Below are positions 6,749 through 16,400 of a stretch of 38,482 bases of DNA, piece by piece (the first letter of the stretch is position 1; every line of letters starts with the position of its first letter). Source of the DNA: a virus; IMG/VR virus record IMGVR_UViG_3300009160_000076, positions 1 to 38,482 of that record; one strand, 5' to 3'. The position numbers and the translations under genes are program-made. The notes beneath the pieces were generated by a model, which was given only the letters and a program-made list of their open reading frames with translations, was not told the origin of the DNA and searched no databases.

Positions 6749-8707
6749 ATGGAAGAGCGCGAACTGCTGGCGATGGTTGGTGAAGAACGCCGGTCGTCGA
6801 TCGGCTTTCAACATGACCAAGAACTAGCCGAAAAGCGGGCCAAGGCGCTGGACTATGTGAAGGGCGAGATGCCTGACCTGGTGTCCTTGCCCAACCGTTC
6901 CAAGGCGGTTTCCTCCGATGTTTCCGACGCGGTCGAGACCATCCTGCCGGACCTGCTGGAAATATTCATGGGCGGCGAGGACATCGCGTCATTCCGCCCG
7001 ATCGGCCCTGAAGACGAGAAGCTGGCCGAGCAAGAGACTGACTATGTGAACCACGTCGTCATGCAGGAGAACGACGGCTTCAACGTGCTCTACGCCGCGT
7101 TCAAGGATGCGCTGACGGTCGATACCGGGGTCTTCCACTGGTATTGGGAAGCCAACGAAGAGACCGAAGAGGAATCCTGGGAAGGCGTTGACGCTGTCAC
7201 CCTGCAAAGCCTCGTCGCGAATGGCTGGGAGATTACCGAGGCCACGGCCAACGAAGACGGCAGCTACAACGCCAAGGGCCAGAAGACAGAAGCCGACGGT
7301 TGCCTCGAAGTCTGCGCCGTTCCCCCGGAGGACTTCACCGTTGGCCGCGATACGGTGAACCTGAAGGAAGCCACCTACTGCGCGATGCGGACCCGTTCAA
7401 GGGCGCAGGACCTGATCGCTGACGGCTACGATGAGGACAAGGTAAAGGCGCTGGCCACCTACGGCGCCAACAATGACAACACTGTCCAGACCTCGCGCGA
7501 CAACGCCGATGAGGGCCAGGACGGGATCAACCAGTCGGGCAATCTGCGGCTGGTCGAGGTCGTGGTTCACTACCTCAAGGTCTATGAGGGCTCGAAAGAG
7601 ACCATCTACCGGGTTGTCACCGGAAACAACGAGGACGTCCTGCTGGAGCAGGACACGGTGGATATGATCCCGTTCTCCGCGATTACGCCCTATCCGACCG
7701 CGCACCGTTTCTACGGCCGATCCGTAGCTGATCTGGTCATGGAGGTGCAGCGCATCAAGACGGCGCTGATGCGGATGTTTCTTGATTCCGGTTACTTCGC
7801 CATGAACCAGCGATTTGAAGTAGCTACATCGGGCGCGAACGAGTGGACGATCCCTGACCTGATGCGGAACGAGCCGGGGATGCCCGTCCGGTCCAATTCA
7901 GGCCAGACAATCCGGCCTATCTCGGCAGGTGGCTTCCAGTTTCCTGCGTTGGAAGCGCTGGAATATATGTCAACGGTCATGGAAAGCCGGACGGGCATTG
8001 TTCGCAACGCCCAGGGGCTTAAACCCGATACCTTGCATGATACAGCCTCCGGCGCTGCCGCACTGATGAGCGCGGCGCAGAAGCGGGTCCGGATGATTGC
8101 CCGGATCTTCGCTGAGACGGGCGTGAAGGATATGTTCCTGGGTGTCCATGCAACGCTGCGGGCTCATGCCACCAAAGAGCGCACCGCCAAGATGCGCGGC
8201 GAATGGGTTCCGGTGAATCCCTCCAAGTGGGGCAACCGGGACGACATGACCATTGAAATAGGCGTTGGCTCCGGCGGCAAAGACCAAGAGCTGATGATGT
8301 ATCAGGCGGGAACGCAGATCATCCAGCAGCTTGTCCAGATGCAGGGCGGGCCAACGGGTCCGATCGTCAAGATCGACAACATCTACGCCTTCGCCAAGAA
8401 GAGCCTGGAAAAGCTCGGATTCAAAACGGCGGACCTGTTCCTGAGTGATCCGGCCAAACAGCAGCCGCAACAGGAAGGCCCGCCGGCGCCAGACCCCAAG
8501 ATGGTCGAGGTCCAGCAGAAAGCACAGATCGAACAGGCCAAGCTGCAACAGCAGGGCGCCCTGGAGCGCGAGAAGATGGTCGCGCAGGCCCAATTGAAGC
8601 GAGAGCAACTGGACGCCGAATTTGAACTGAAACGCTACCAGATCGAAATGGAAGCGCGGATGCAGTCAATGGGCGGGGACATTCGGTTCGGCGGCGAAGT
8701 CGGATGA
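6749..8707 (+). CDS. Portal protein, P22 type
   Basis: The product is 652 residues, somewhat shorter than the P22 portal (725). It follows terL by one base. The N-terminal half is the wing and stem body typical of P22-like portals (DVSDAVETILPDLLEIFMG and a motif like PYPTAHRFYGRSVADLV). The last 80 residues are a Gln/Glu/Lys-rich coiled coil (about 590-640), fitting the barrel that projects into the capsid in P22. As a dodecamer it is the DNA channel, the motor docking site and the head-filling sensor. The P22-like portal favours headful packaging, hence circularly permuted virion DNA. Confidence 0.92.
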   Translation: MEERELLAMVGEERRSSIGFQHDQELAEKRAKALDYVKGEMPDLVSLPNRSKAVSSDVSDAVETILPDLLEIFMGGEDIASFRPIGPEDEKLAEQETDYVNHVVMQENDGFNVLYAAFKDALTVDTGVFHWYWEANEETEEESWEGVDAVTLQSLVANGWEITEATANEDGSYNAKGQKTEADGCLEVCAVPPEDFTVGRDTVNLKEATYCAMRTRSRAQDLIADGYDEDKVKALATYGANNDNTVQTSRDNADEGQDGINQSGNLRLVEVVVHYLKVYEGSKETIYRVVTGNNEDVLLEQDTVDMIPFSAITPYPTAHRFYGRSVADLVMEVQRIKTALMRMFLDSGYFAMNQRFEVATSGANEWTIPDLMRNEPGMPVRSNSGQTIRPISAGGFQFPALEALEYMSTVMESRTGIVRNAQGLKPDTLHDTASGAAALMSAAQKRVRMIARIFAETGVKDMFLGVHATLRAHATKERTAKMRGEWVPVNPSKWGNRDDMTIEIGVGSGGKDQELMMYQAGTQIIQQLVQMQGGPTGPIVKIDNIYAFAKKSLEKLGFKTADLFLSDPAKQQPQQEGPPAPDPKMVEVQQKAQIEQAKLQQQGALEREKMVAQAQLKREQLDAEFELKRYQIEMEARMQSMGGDIRFGGEVG

Positions 8708-8949
8708 CGCCCGATCGTGTGCGGCAGATTGCCGGGCAGGCGCAGGTTGAGCTGGACCTGACCGAACGGGCTTTCGACGCCATGCGGCAAGAGGCCCTGA
8801 ACAACCTGCTGAACTCGGCGCCCGGCGATGCTGACATTCGGGAAGAGGCCTATCGCCGGATCAAGACAATCGACCTTGTGAGACAGGCGCTGCAACAGGC
8901 CCTGACCTCCGCATGGTTGGAGAATGAGGCGGAAACCCGCTCTCTCTGA
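8704..8949 (+). CDS. Small helical protein between portal and scaffold
   Basis: The product is 81 residues and is predicted almost entirely helical and charged, with no Cys, membrane segment or signal. It overlaps the portal stop by ATGA and lies directly before the scaffold gene. Small proteins in this place can assist head assembly, but no family is recognised and the role is unknown. Confidence 0.65.
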   Translation: MTPDRVRQIAGQAQVELDLTERAFDAMRQEALNNLLNSAPGDADIREEAYRRIKTIDLVRQALQQALTSAWLENEAETRSL

Positions 8950-8951
8950 CG

Positions 8952-8971
8952 CCCAAGGGCATAGCTACAGG
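8952..8971 (+). repeat. Leader repeat copy 2 (before scaffold gene)
   Basis: CCCAAGGGCATAGCTACAGG repeats the element at 5052-5072 apart from the loop (ATA in place of GCAA). It ends seven bases before the scaffold ATG, and its ACAGG may serve as a weak ribosome-binding site. GCCC/GGGC and GC/GC pairings are possible. Confidence 0.5.
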
Positions 8972-8978
8972 CAACATC

Positions 8979-9935
8979 ATGACTGACACCACAGGCTCTC
9001 TTGAGGAGATTCTGGAGGAACGGCGCACCCGTGAACCGGAGCCGGCCGAAACCGTAGAGGCCACGGAAGCGGAGGCCATCGAGGCCCCGGCCGAACAGGA
9101 AACGGTCGAACAGGTCGAGGTGGTCGAGGACCAGCCAGAGCCGGAAGCCGAGCCCGTCAACGCGCCGACCTACTGGCCAGCCGACAAAAAAGCGGAATTT
9201 GCCCGCCTGCCGCCCGATCTACAGGCCCTCGTGGCCGAACAGGAGCAGGGCAGGGTAACAGCGGTCAACAAGGCCCAGCAGGAGGCTACAGAGGCCCGCA
9301 AGAGCCTTTCCGCAGAGGCGGAGCGGCTGTCAGCCGTGGCCGCCCAGGTTCAGGCCGTCGTGGAAACGGCAGAGGCGCAGCACAGGCGCATCATTCCCGA
9401 ACTGGGGATGACATGGGACGAGGTGGACTGGCCGGCGTGGTTCTCGCAGGACCGCACGACGGCCGCCCAGTTCCGGGCGCAGTATGATTTGGAGCAATCG
9501 GAATTGCAGCGGATCACATCCGCCAAGCAACAGGCCGAAACGCTCGAATATGACCAGTTCCTCAAGGCCGAAATGGCCAAGATTCCGGAACTGGTCCCCG
9601 CTCTGATTGATCCTCAAGAAGGTCCCAAGCGGTTTCAGGCCCTCCAGTCCCATCTGGTCGAGCGCGGAATCAGTCAGGACCGGCTTAAATACATCACGGC
9701 GGCGGAATTGAGCATTGCCTATGACGCAATGCAGTGGCGGCAAGCGCAGGCGAAGGCCCAAGCGTTGACGGCGGCCCCCCGAACCCCATCGACCGCTCCA
9801 GCCCCGCGCCCAGTGCGCCCCGGCGGTGCGGTTTCCCCGTCCAACAATGTCATCCAGGCCCTCGAAGCCCGCGCGGCTCGCACCGGGTCCATGGACGACA
9901 TCCTGGCGCTCCGAAAGGCGCGCAGAAAGGGCTAA
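8979..9935 (+). CDS. Capsid scaffolding protein
   Basis: The product has 318 residues. An acidic Glu/Pro/Ala-rich N-terminus (about 1-58) is followed by YWPADKKAEFARLPPDLQAL, long coiled-coil helices (about 80-260) and a Pro-rich basic tail with ALEARAARTGSMDDILALRK. Such a charged, coiled-coil protein directly before the major capsid gene is characteristic of internal scaffolds, which template the prohead and then leave. The basic C-terminus probably contacts the capsid shell, as in P22. The leader repeat just upstream may tune its amount. Confidence 0.82.
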   Translation: MTDTTGSLEEILEERRTREPEPAETVEATEAEAIEAPAEQETVEQVEVVEDQPEPEAEPVNAPTYWPADKKAEFARLPPDLQALVAEQEQGRVTAVNKAQQEATEARKSLSAEAERLSAVAAQVQAVVETAEAQHRRIIPELGMTWDEVDWPAWFSQDRTTAAQFRAQYDLEQSELQRITSAKQQAETLEYDQFLKAEMAKIPELVPALIDPQEGPKRFQALQSHLVERGISQDRLKYITAAELSIAYDAMQWRQAQAKAQALTAAPRTPSTAPAPRPVRPGGAVSPSNNVIQALEARAARTGSMDDILALRKARRKG

Positions 9936-9940
9936 AGCCA

Positions 9941-10897
9941 ATGGCCGCTCCCACAAATACCGTCACCACGGTCAACAACATCGGCATCCGCGAAGACCTG
10001 GAAGACGACATCTACCGGGTCGCGCCGGAAAAGACCCCCTTCACCTCCAACATCAAGGGCGTGAAGGCCAAGTCCACCTTCCACGAGTGGCAGATCGAAG
10101 ACCTCGCCTCGGTCGATGCGTCCAACTTCCAACTGGAAGGCGACGACGTTTCCACCCTGGACGCGGCCAATCTGACCACCCGCGTCGGCAACTACACGCA
10201 AATCTTCCGTAAGACCGGGGGCGTTGCGGGCACTCAAGAGGCCGTCAGCCTCGCGGGTCGCGCCGACGAGATGGACCGCCAGAAGATGCTCAAGGGCATG
10301 GAAATGAAGCGGGACATTGAAGCCCGCCTCATCGGCAACTTCGCGAGCAACGCCCAATCGGGCGGCACTCCGCGTAAGGCGGCCGGCGCCCTGGCCTGGA
10401 TCACCTCGAACGACAGCCGTGGCGGCTCCGGCGCTGATGGCGGCTATTCGGCCGGCACGGTCTCGGCGGCGACCAACGGCACCCAGCGGACTTTCACCGA
10501 GGTTCTGGTGAAGGCCATGCTGGCGACCGCGTTCAGCAACGGCGCGATGTTCTCCCAGGCCTATATGGGCGGCACGCACAAGCAGCAGTTCTCGGCCTTC
10601 ACCGGAATCGCTGACATCCGGGCTGACGTGTCGGGCAAGGGCCAAGCTGTCATCTATGGTGCTGCTGACGTCTATGTGTCGGACTTCGGGGCCATCACCC
10701 TGATCCCGCACCCCTACGGCCTGACCCGTGACTGCCTGTTCATCGACCCCTCCATGGTCGCTGTCGGCACTCTGCGCCCGGTCGAATCCAAGGTCCTGGC
10801 ATCCGCCGGTGACAACGAGAAGTTCCTGCTGGTGACGGAAAAGACCCTTGTGGTCCGTAACCAGAAGGGCCTCGGCGTCGTCGCTGACCTGACCTGA
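9941..10897 (+). CDS. Major capsid protein, SU10/DUF5309 type
   Basis: The product has 318 residues, the usual size for DUF5309 capsid proteins (HK97 fold). The N-terminus TNTVTTVNNIGIREDLEDDI is followed by APEKTPFTSNI and the long segment ending RQKMLKGMEMKRDIEARLIG, all characteristic of the family. I chose ATG 9941 because it lies five bases after the scaffold stop and starts the conserved part. The frame stays open far upstream, overlapping the scaffold gene. A strong terminator follows, suggesting separately controlled high output. Codons are the most GC-biased of the late region, as expected for an abundant protein. Confidence 0.95.
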   Translation: MAAPTNTVTTVNNIGIREDLEDDIYRVAPEKTPFTSNIKGVKAKSTFHEWQIEDLASVDASNFQLEGDDVSTLDAANLTTRVGNYTQIFRKTGGVAGTQEAVSLAGRADEMDRQKMLKGMEMKRDIEARLIGNFASNAQSGGTPRKAAGALAWITSNDSRGGSGADGGYSAGTVSAATNGTQRTFTEVLVKAMLATAFSNGAMFSQAYMGGTHKQQFSAFTGIADIRADVSGKGQAVIYGAADVYVSDFGAITLIPHPYGLTRDCLFIDPSMVAVGTLRPVESKVLASAGDNEKFLLVTEKTLVVRNQKGLGVVADLT

Positions 10898-10904
10898 TCC
10901 TAGC

Positions 10905-10934
10905 GGGGCGGGGGATTGTCCTCCGCCCCCTTTT
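10905..10934 (+). terminator. Strong intrinsic terminator after the capsid gene
   Basis: An 11-bp stem (10905-10915 with 10919-10929, one G-T pair), a TTG loop and a CTTTT tail lie seven bases after the capsid stop. It should reduce transcription of the tail genes relative to capsid, or be read through by the antitermination proposed for the late operon. Confidence 0.85.
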
Positions 10935-10947
10935 CCTGAGGCATTCC

Positions 10948-11211
10948 ATGACTGACGAAACCGTCACGGCTCCGCGCCGTGGGCGCCCCCCTGCCGTGTC
11001 TGATGAGGCTGTCGAGACTCCCGAGGTCGCTGAGGCCATCCGTCCCGGCTATGTGCGCTGCCGTGTCCTGAAGGCCGGTGACGCCAAGATCAGCACCGGC
11101 GAACACCTGGCCGGCGTGGGCGATCTGACCTACGCCTGGAAGGACGTTTTCGAGACCCCCCGGCCGATTGGCGAGGCGCTGGAAGAGCGCGGCCTTGTCG
11201 AGATCGACTGA
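10948..11211 (+). CDS. Small structural-region protein with AT-hook-like motif
   Basis: The product has 87 residues. The N-terminus contains PRRGRPPA, close to the AT-hook core that binds the minor groove, followed by an acidic stretch and a compact domain (VRCRVLKAGDAKISTGEH onward). Small proteins after the capsid gene often decorate or stabilise the head. The AT-hook-like motif may instead contact packaged DNA. Its start lies 13 bases after the capsid terminator, so it is the first gene of the reduced-expression segment. Confidence 0.7.
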   Translation: MTDETVTAPRRGRPPAVSDEAVETPEVAEAIRPGYVRCRVLKAGDAKISTGEHLAGVGDLTYAWKDVFETPRPIGEALEERGLVEID

Positions 11212-11558
11212 TGGGCTGGCGTCCGTTTCTGCCCGCTGACGAGACCGGAATCGCCCATCTCCGCATGAACAACGGCGATGGGACGGTCTCTTACAAGGCG
11301 GTTCAGGAGAACGATCCCATTCTGGACCGCAACGCGGCCATGCGGACGCACAACGACGGCTACACACCCTCCAGAGACATGCGCCGTGTTGCCTCGATCC
11401 CGATGCAACTGCTGTTCCATTGGCGGGCAACCGAAGGCTGGGACCCGTTCGATCCGGCCAACGCCGATCGCCTGATGCGCAAGCTGAACGACCCCGATTA
11501 CGCCTATCTGCGCACCGCTGATGGGCAGTTGGGCATGTCCAACGGGGTCATCCGATGA
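11211..11558 (+). CDS. Conserved head-tail region protein, unknown function
   Basis: The product is 115 residues, with motifs such as NAAMRTHNDGYTPSRDMRRV and LNDPDYAYLRTA. These look conserved, as in proteins that sit between capsid and adaptor genes in P22-like and related phages. The start overlaps the previous stop (TGATG) and the stop overlaps the adaptor start (ATGA). It could be a head-completion or head-closure factor, but I can only place it by context. Confidence 0.7.
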   Translation: MGWRPFLPADETGIAHLRMNNGDGTVSYKAVQENDPILDRNAAMRTHNDGYTPSRDMRRVASIPMQLLFHWRATEGWDPFDPANADRLMRKLNDPDYAYLRTADGQLGMSNGVIR

Positions 11559-12157
11559 GCCTGACCACGGCGACGGAACTGAAGGCGGCCTTGGCCACCT
11601 ATTCCCTGCGGACGGACCAGACGAGCAACTGGGACGACTTCATTCGGCTCGCAGAGGCGGCGATGGAGCGCGAGCTGCGGACCCGGCAGATGGTTCAGCG
11701 GTCGGACGCCACGGTTGACAACGAATATGAGGACCTGCCGTCAGACTTCGCAGAGCCTGTGTCGTTTGTCATCACCGGCACCCCTCAAAGGGCGATGCAG
11801 TATCTGACGGCGGATCAACTCAACATCGCCAAGCAATACCTGACCACGTCGGGTCAGCCGCAATATTACACCATCGTCGGCTCGCAATTTCGGTTCTTCC
11901 CGGCGCCGGATCAGAACTACACGGGCGAACTGACCTACTATCAGCGCATCCCGCCTCTGAGCGCAAACGCGCAGAACTGGGTCCTCTACAGACACCCGGA
12001 CGCCTACCTCTACGGGGCATTGCTCCAATTCGCCATCATGGCCGGCGATGAGCGGCTGTCGATCTGGACCCAGGCCTTTGCCTCGGCGATCGACGCCATC
12101 AAGCGCTCTGACCAATCCCTTGGGGCTCTGACCCCTTCACCTTCCTACGCTGTCTAG
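11555..12157 (+). CDS. Head-tail adaptor (gp4/gp6-like)
   Basis: The product has 200 residues. The N-terminal helices (FIRLAEAAMERELRTRQM), the loop EYEDLPSDFAEP and the C-terminal helices ending SDQSLGALTPSPSYAV match the general pattern of phage adaptor proteins that form a ring under the portal, such as P22 gp4 and T7 gp11. The ring closes the head and seats the tail hub. The place between the capsid module and tail genes agrees. A tail tubular protein is the main alternative. Confidence 0.78.
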   Translation: MSLTTATELKAALATYSLRTDQTSNWDDFIRLAEAAMERELRTRQMVQRSDATVDNEYEDLPSDFAEPVSFVITGTPQRAMQYLTADQLNIAKQYLTTSGQPQYYTIVGSQFRFFPAPDQNYTGELTYYQRIPPLSANAQNWVLYRHPDAYLYGALLQFAIMAGDERLSIWTQAFASAIDAIKRSDQSLGALTPSPSYAV

Positions 12158-12165
12158 GGGGCTCC

Positions 12166-12693
12166 ATGTCTATTCTAACCCTTGTGACCACGGATGGGAC
12201 CGGCGCGGCGCCTGTCACAGCATCCAATCCCGTGCCGACCGGCGGCAACGTGGTGGTCATCACGCAGAGCCCTACCGTGTCGTCCTCGCCGGCCTATTCG
12301 ACCGGGGATGTCATCGGGACCAAGCTGACCTTTGCGGCGGCGGTCCTGGCGGCTGGCGGCTCGGGTCTGGTCCAGGCGGTGCAGATCAACTGCAAATCCG
12401 CCCAGACAGGCGCTGTGGATCTGATCCTGTTCAACGCCGATCCTTCCGCCTCTACCTTCACCGACAACGCCGCCCTGGCCGTCAACGCGGCGGACTTCGA
12501 CAAGGTCATCGGGGTTGTCCATATCGCTGACTGGACCAACCTCGGGACGCCCTCCGTGGCCCAGGCGGGGAATCTGGCCTTGCCGTTCAGTCTGGCCGGA
12601 ACGTCGCTGTTTGGCGTTCTGGTGGCTCGCTCGACGCCAACGCTCGGCAGCACGTCGGACATCACCGTTGGTCTTCGTGTGATCCGAAACTGA
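12166..12693 (+). CDS. Beta-rich virion protein, unknown
   Basis: The product has 175 residues, rich in Thr, Ala, Val and Ser, and predicted mostly beta. Segments such as VQAVQINCKSAQTGAVDLILFNADP suggest a jelly-roll or beta-sandwich. It lies between the adaptor and the receptor-binding genes, so it is probably a tail-associated or decoration protein. It does not align obviously with the other beta-rich protein at 4516, though the composition is alike. No family was recognised. Confidence 0.7.
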   Translation: MSILTLVTTDGTGAAPVTASNPVPTGGNVVVITQSPTVSSSPAYSTGDVIGTKLTFAAAVLAAGGSGLVQAVQINCKSAQTGAVDLILFNADPSASTFTDNAALAVNAADFDKVIGVVHIADWTNLGTPSVAQAGNLALPFSLAGTSLFGVLVARSTPTLGSTSDITVGLRVIRN

Positions 12694-13499
12694 TGAGCCT
12701 TGCACGGTCGGTCACAACGGTTTTGGGCGCGAGCGCCATTGACATCGACGCTGCCCGCTGGATTGCGGCTGTCGGTCAGGCCAATGTCAGCGGCGCCCGT
12801 GGTCGGCTGGTCAGCGACACCATCCGCGCCCTGAAGGGTGCTGGCGTCTGGAACGCCCTCGACTTCCTGCCGGTCCTCTGCGCCGAGAACACCGCGTCGG
12901 CTTTGGTGGATTGGAAAAACCTGCGGACCATGACGGCCACGAACAGCCCGACGTTCACAACCGATCGGGGCTACGCCTTCGACGGCGCAACCAGCTACAT
13001 CAACACCGGGTTCATCCCCTCGACCCATGCGACCAGCGCGACCGGCACTTCCCAGATGATCGGGGTCTACGAGCGGACAAACGTGGCGTCAACGGGACGG
13101 GCGTTCGGCGCGAACGTTGTGACCCCAACACAGTCGGTCCACATCCTGCCCTATAACGGGTCCAGCGCGTTTGCGACAATCAACACGACAAACGTCGCAT
13201 ACGTCACCGGCTTTGCTGACAGCCGGGGCCTGATCGTGGCGGCGGCCACCGGGACGGCTGGCGCTGGCTACAAGAACGGTGTTGCGGGGCTCACCCCGAC
13301 CCTGACCTCGCCCGGCTCCTCGCTGGTCAACATCGCCCTGTTCATCGGCGGGTATAACCAAGGGGGATCGCTGAGCCTGCCCCGCGCCTCGACCCTCGGT
13401 TACTGCATGTTCGGCGCCAACGCCTGGGCCGCCGCCCAGCACGCCGCCTTCTACAACGCCATGCAGCAGTACATGATCCGGTTGGGGGCGGCCGTATGA
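12693..13499 (+). CDS. Tail-associated protein with LamG-like domain
   Basis: The product has 268 residues. The middle (about 85-245: GYAFDGATSYINTGFIPS, then ERTNVASTGRAFGAN, ending FYNAMQQYMIRLG) follows the pattern of concanavalin/LamG-like jelly rolls found in phage tail proteins. Such domains bind glycans or trimerise tail fibres. It overlaps the large tailspike gene downstream by ATGA and probably forms part of the same receptor-binding complex. Confidence 0.72.
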   Translation: MSLARSVTTVLGASAIDIDAARWIAAVGQANVSGARGRLVSDTIRALKGAGVWNALDFLPVLCAENTASALVDWKNLRTMTATNSPTFTTDRGYAFDGATSYINTGFIPSTHATSATGTSQMIGVYERTNVASTGRAFGANVVTPTQSVHILPYNGSSAFATINTTNVAYVTGFADSRGLIVAAATGTAGAGYKNGVAGLTPTLTSPGSSLVNIALFIGGYNQGGSLSLPRASTLGYCMFGANAWAAAQHAAFYNAMQQYMIRLGAAV

Positions 13500-16400
13500 C
13501 CACTTGGACGCCGCAAACCAGCAACGGTGAGCCACCGTCGAACCAGAACGATCCCAGTGGATCGTCTGCGAACACGACCTGGACGCCCGCGACGGAAAAC
13601 GGCGAGCCCCCCTCGGATCGGGCCTATATCTCCGAACTGGGCGAGGTGGTCATTACCAGCCTCAACGATACGGCGTGGGTCAATTCGTTCATTGCGGCCA
13701 ACGCCGGCAAGCAAATCCGGGTCACGCCACACGCCGACGGCTATCATTCGCCAAACATCCTGCAAACCGGGACGCCGATCGACGTTCCAGCCAACACGCA
13801 GATCGTGTTTGTCGGCACGGTCGAGATCAGGACGCGCTGCCCGACCCGGCCGATTTTCCACCTGTCAGGCGATGGCGCTGCGCTGATCGGGCCGGGCGAG
13901 CTGGTCGCCACCTATACGCGGCCGAACTTCTCTTGGACCGCAGGACAGTGGACGGCCTGGGCGACGGCATGGAACGCGGCCAACCCGACCTATCCGGTCG
14001 CCAACTGGCTGACGGTTAGCTGGCAAACCTCATGGAACGCAGCCAATCCGCAAAGCCCCTACGCCGAACTCGGCCCCCTCGGCAAAGCCAACCGCACGTC
14101 TGCGGTCACGTCCTACGGCGCCTCGAATATCCTGATCGACGGCCTGACGATTACGGGCTTCCACACGTCCATCTGCCTTCAGGGAAAGAACGCCACGGCG
14201 GCCAATGCCAGCCAGACGGCCTCTATCCAGAACTACGGCAACGTCATCCGCAACGTCACGCTGGACGAGTTCGACTTTGGCATCCTGGCGAAGAAGCAGC
14301 GCGACTTCACGATTGATAACGTCACAACCGAGTGGCTGGGCCACAGGGTCAACGGCGGGCAGCCGCACGTCATCTACCTGTCCAACTCGACGGACGTGTT
14401 CGAGGAAAGCTGGAACGTCAACGTTGGCACGGTGACGGCCTACACCTACGAGGGCGGGGCGGTCTTCAAGGCGCGCGGGTGCAAGAACCTGACCTGGAAG
14501 GCCATCAACTGCTATTCGGTTCACTCCGCTGTCGCCATTGTCGAGGCTTGCACGGGCGTCGGCGGCGATATTCTGGTCACTGACCAGCATGTCACGACGG
14601 ACGCGGACGGCGCTGGCTCCAAATTCGCGGTCAACATCACCAACGCCCCCGGCTTCCTGATCGGCGGTGTTGTCACGATCCGGCAGCGGGCTGGCGAAGA
14701 CCAGATGAAGGCCTGGTCTGTCGAAAACAGCGACGGCGCCCGGTTCTTGCAGGGCTGCGAAGTCACTTGCGCGCGGGCTGCGGGAAATGAGTTTCTGTTC
14801 CGGGTCCGGTCTTCGCGCAAGGTCTATTCGGGTCCGACGAAATACACGGACAGCAACGCCCGCAATACGCTGCTGTTCACGATGTCGGATAGCCAGGAAG
14901 AGGGCGGCAACGCCTCCGACTGCGTGCTTGAACTGGCGGAAGTCACCGGCACGACGCGGCTGGCTGAGTTTGTGGGCCTGTCGGCTGACAATCAGGTCTG
15001 GGTCGATCCGACGAAGGTGGCGACATGGAGCGCAACGACGGCGCTGGTTGATAACGGCCTTGGCGGCGGCAACGTCCTGATTGACCCACGGGCCACGGCC
15101 AAGCGGGTGGTTCAGATCAGCGCAACCACGAACCTGAGCCTCAAGGCGTCAAGCACCCTGACGATCCAGCGCGACGGCGCGGACCCGCTGGACGAGGATG
15201 CGCTACCGGCTCCACGCCTGTTCTCGAACAACAATACCGTGACCTTTGGCAGTCGGACCTACACATGGAAAACGGCCCTGACGGGAGCGGCCAACGAAAT
15301 TCTCATCCCCAACGCGACGATTGTTGCGGCCTATCCGACCATGACGGCGGCCTATGGCTACCTGCAACTGGCGTTTCTGGATGCGGCTGTCAGGGCGACG
15401 ACATACAAGGGCGCCGGGGCTGGCCAGATTTACGGCACGGGGACGGCGGTACACGCGCTGGTCGAGAGCGACTGGGGCGGCAATCAATTCAACATCCGCG
15501 CTTTTACGGGTGGGACGGCTCCAAACGCCTACACGACAACCGTATCCATGACGGGCGGGTATGGCGCCTGGACGGGCGCGACGATGAGCGGGGGCGGCAA
15601 CCCTGACGCCAACTATCTAAACGCGGTCCTGGCGGTCACGACCGGATCGACGGACGTAACCCTGACCTTCCCGATGGCTTCTGGCGTGGATGCTGGAAAC
15701 CGGATCGAGGCGGTCAAAGTCAGCGATGCGGCGGGCAACGTCCTGCTGAAAGATTCGGACGCTACGGCGTTGGCGACCATCACGACCAAGGGTCAGGCCA
15801 TCAGCCTGTCACCGGACAGCGGGGCTTGGCTGTCTGATGTGCCTGCGGACGTGCGCAACACCGGCCTGCCGTCCCGGTCTTTGGCGGACGAGAACCTGTA
15901 TTTCCTTGTCGGCAACATCGGATCGGCCAACCAAGGGGCGCTTAGGGCGGAGCGGCTGCCGTTCAGCGCCCTGAAAGCCGACGCCAATCAACTCGACATC
16001 CAAGCAGACGCCAACACGTGGCAGATTGTTGATCCGTCAAAGAACGTCAGAACCGGACATTATTATTGGAACGTGTCTGGTGCAAACAAGATTTACGACC
16101 TGAGCAACGTTGCATTCGGGGAGATTTTTGATCTCTGCACGTCGATTGGCTCTTCAAGCTCAACGCTGTTTTTCGGTTCTACGGGCAGAGTAGCGGGCCT
16201 GACGACAGCGGGTCAAACCTTAGAACTTCCCAACAACAGCCGCATTGCGGTTCGTCGCCAGTCAACGTCGGCCTTTCTTTTGATTGACTACACGGCGGCA
16301 ACAGAAGGGGCGTTTAGATATAGCAGCAAGACGCTTGCAGTCGGAGCGAACGACAGCGTCAAGGCCGATTTGTTGTCGATCAATCTGCTGGACAGCAGCG

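Noticed and set aside
9734-9940. N-terminal extension of the major capsid frame
   Set aside because: Overlaps the scaffold gene by 200 bases and is Pro/Arg-rich. The conserved capsid N-terminus starts at 9941.
10905-10934. Possible palindromic operator after the capsid gene
   Set aside because: The stem, short loop and T tail fit an intrinsic terminator fully, so no other role is needed.
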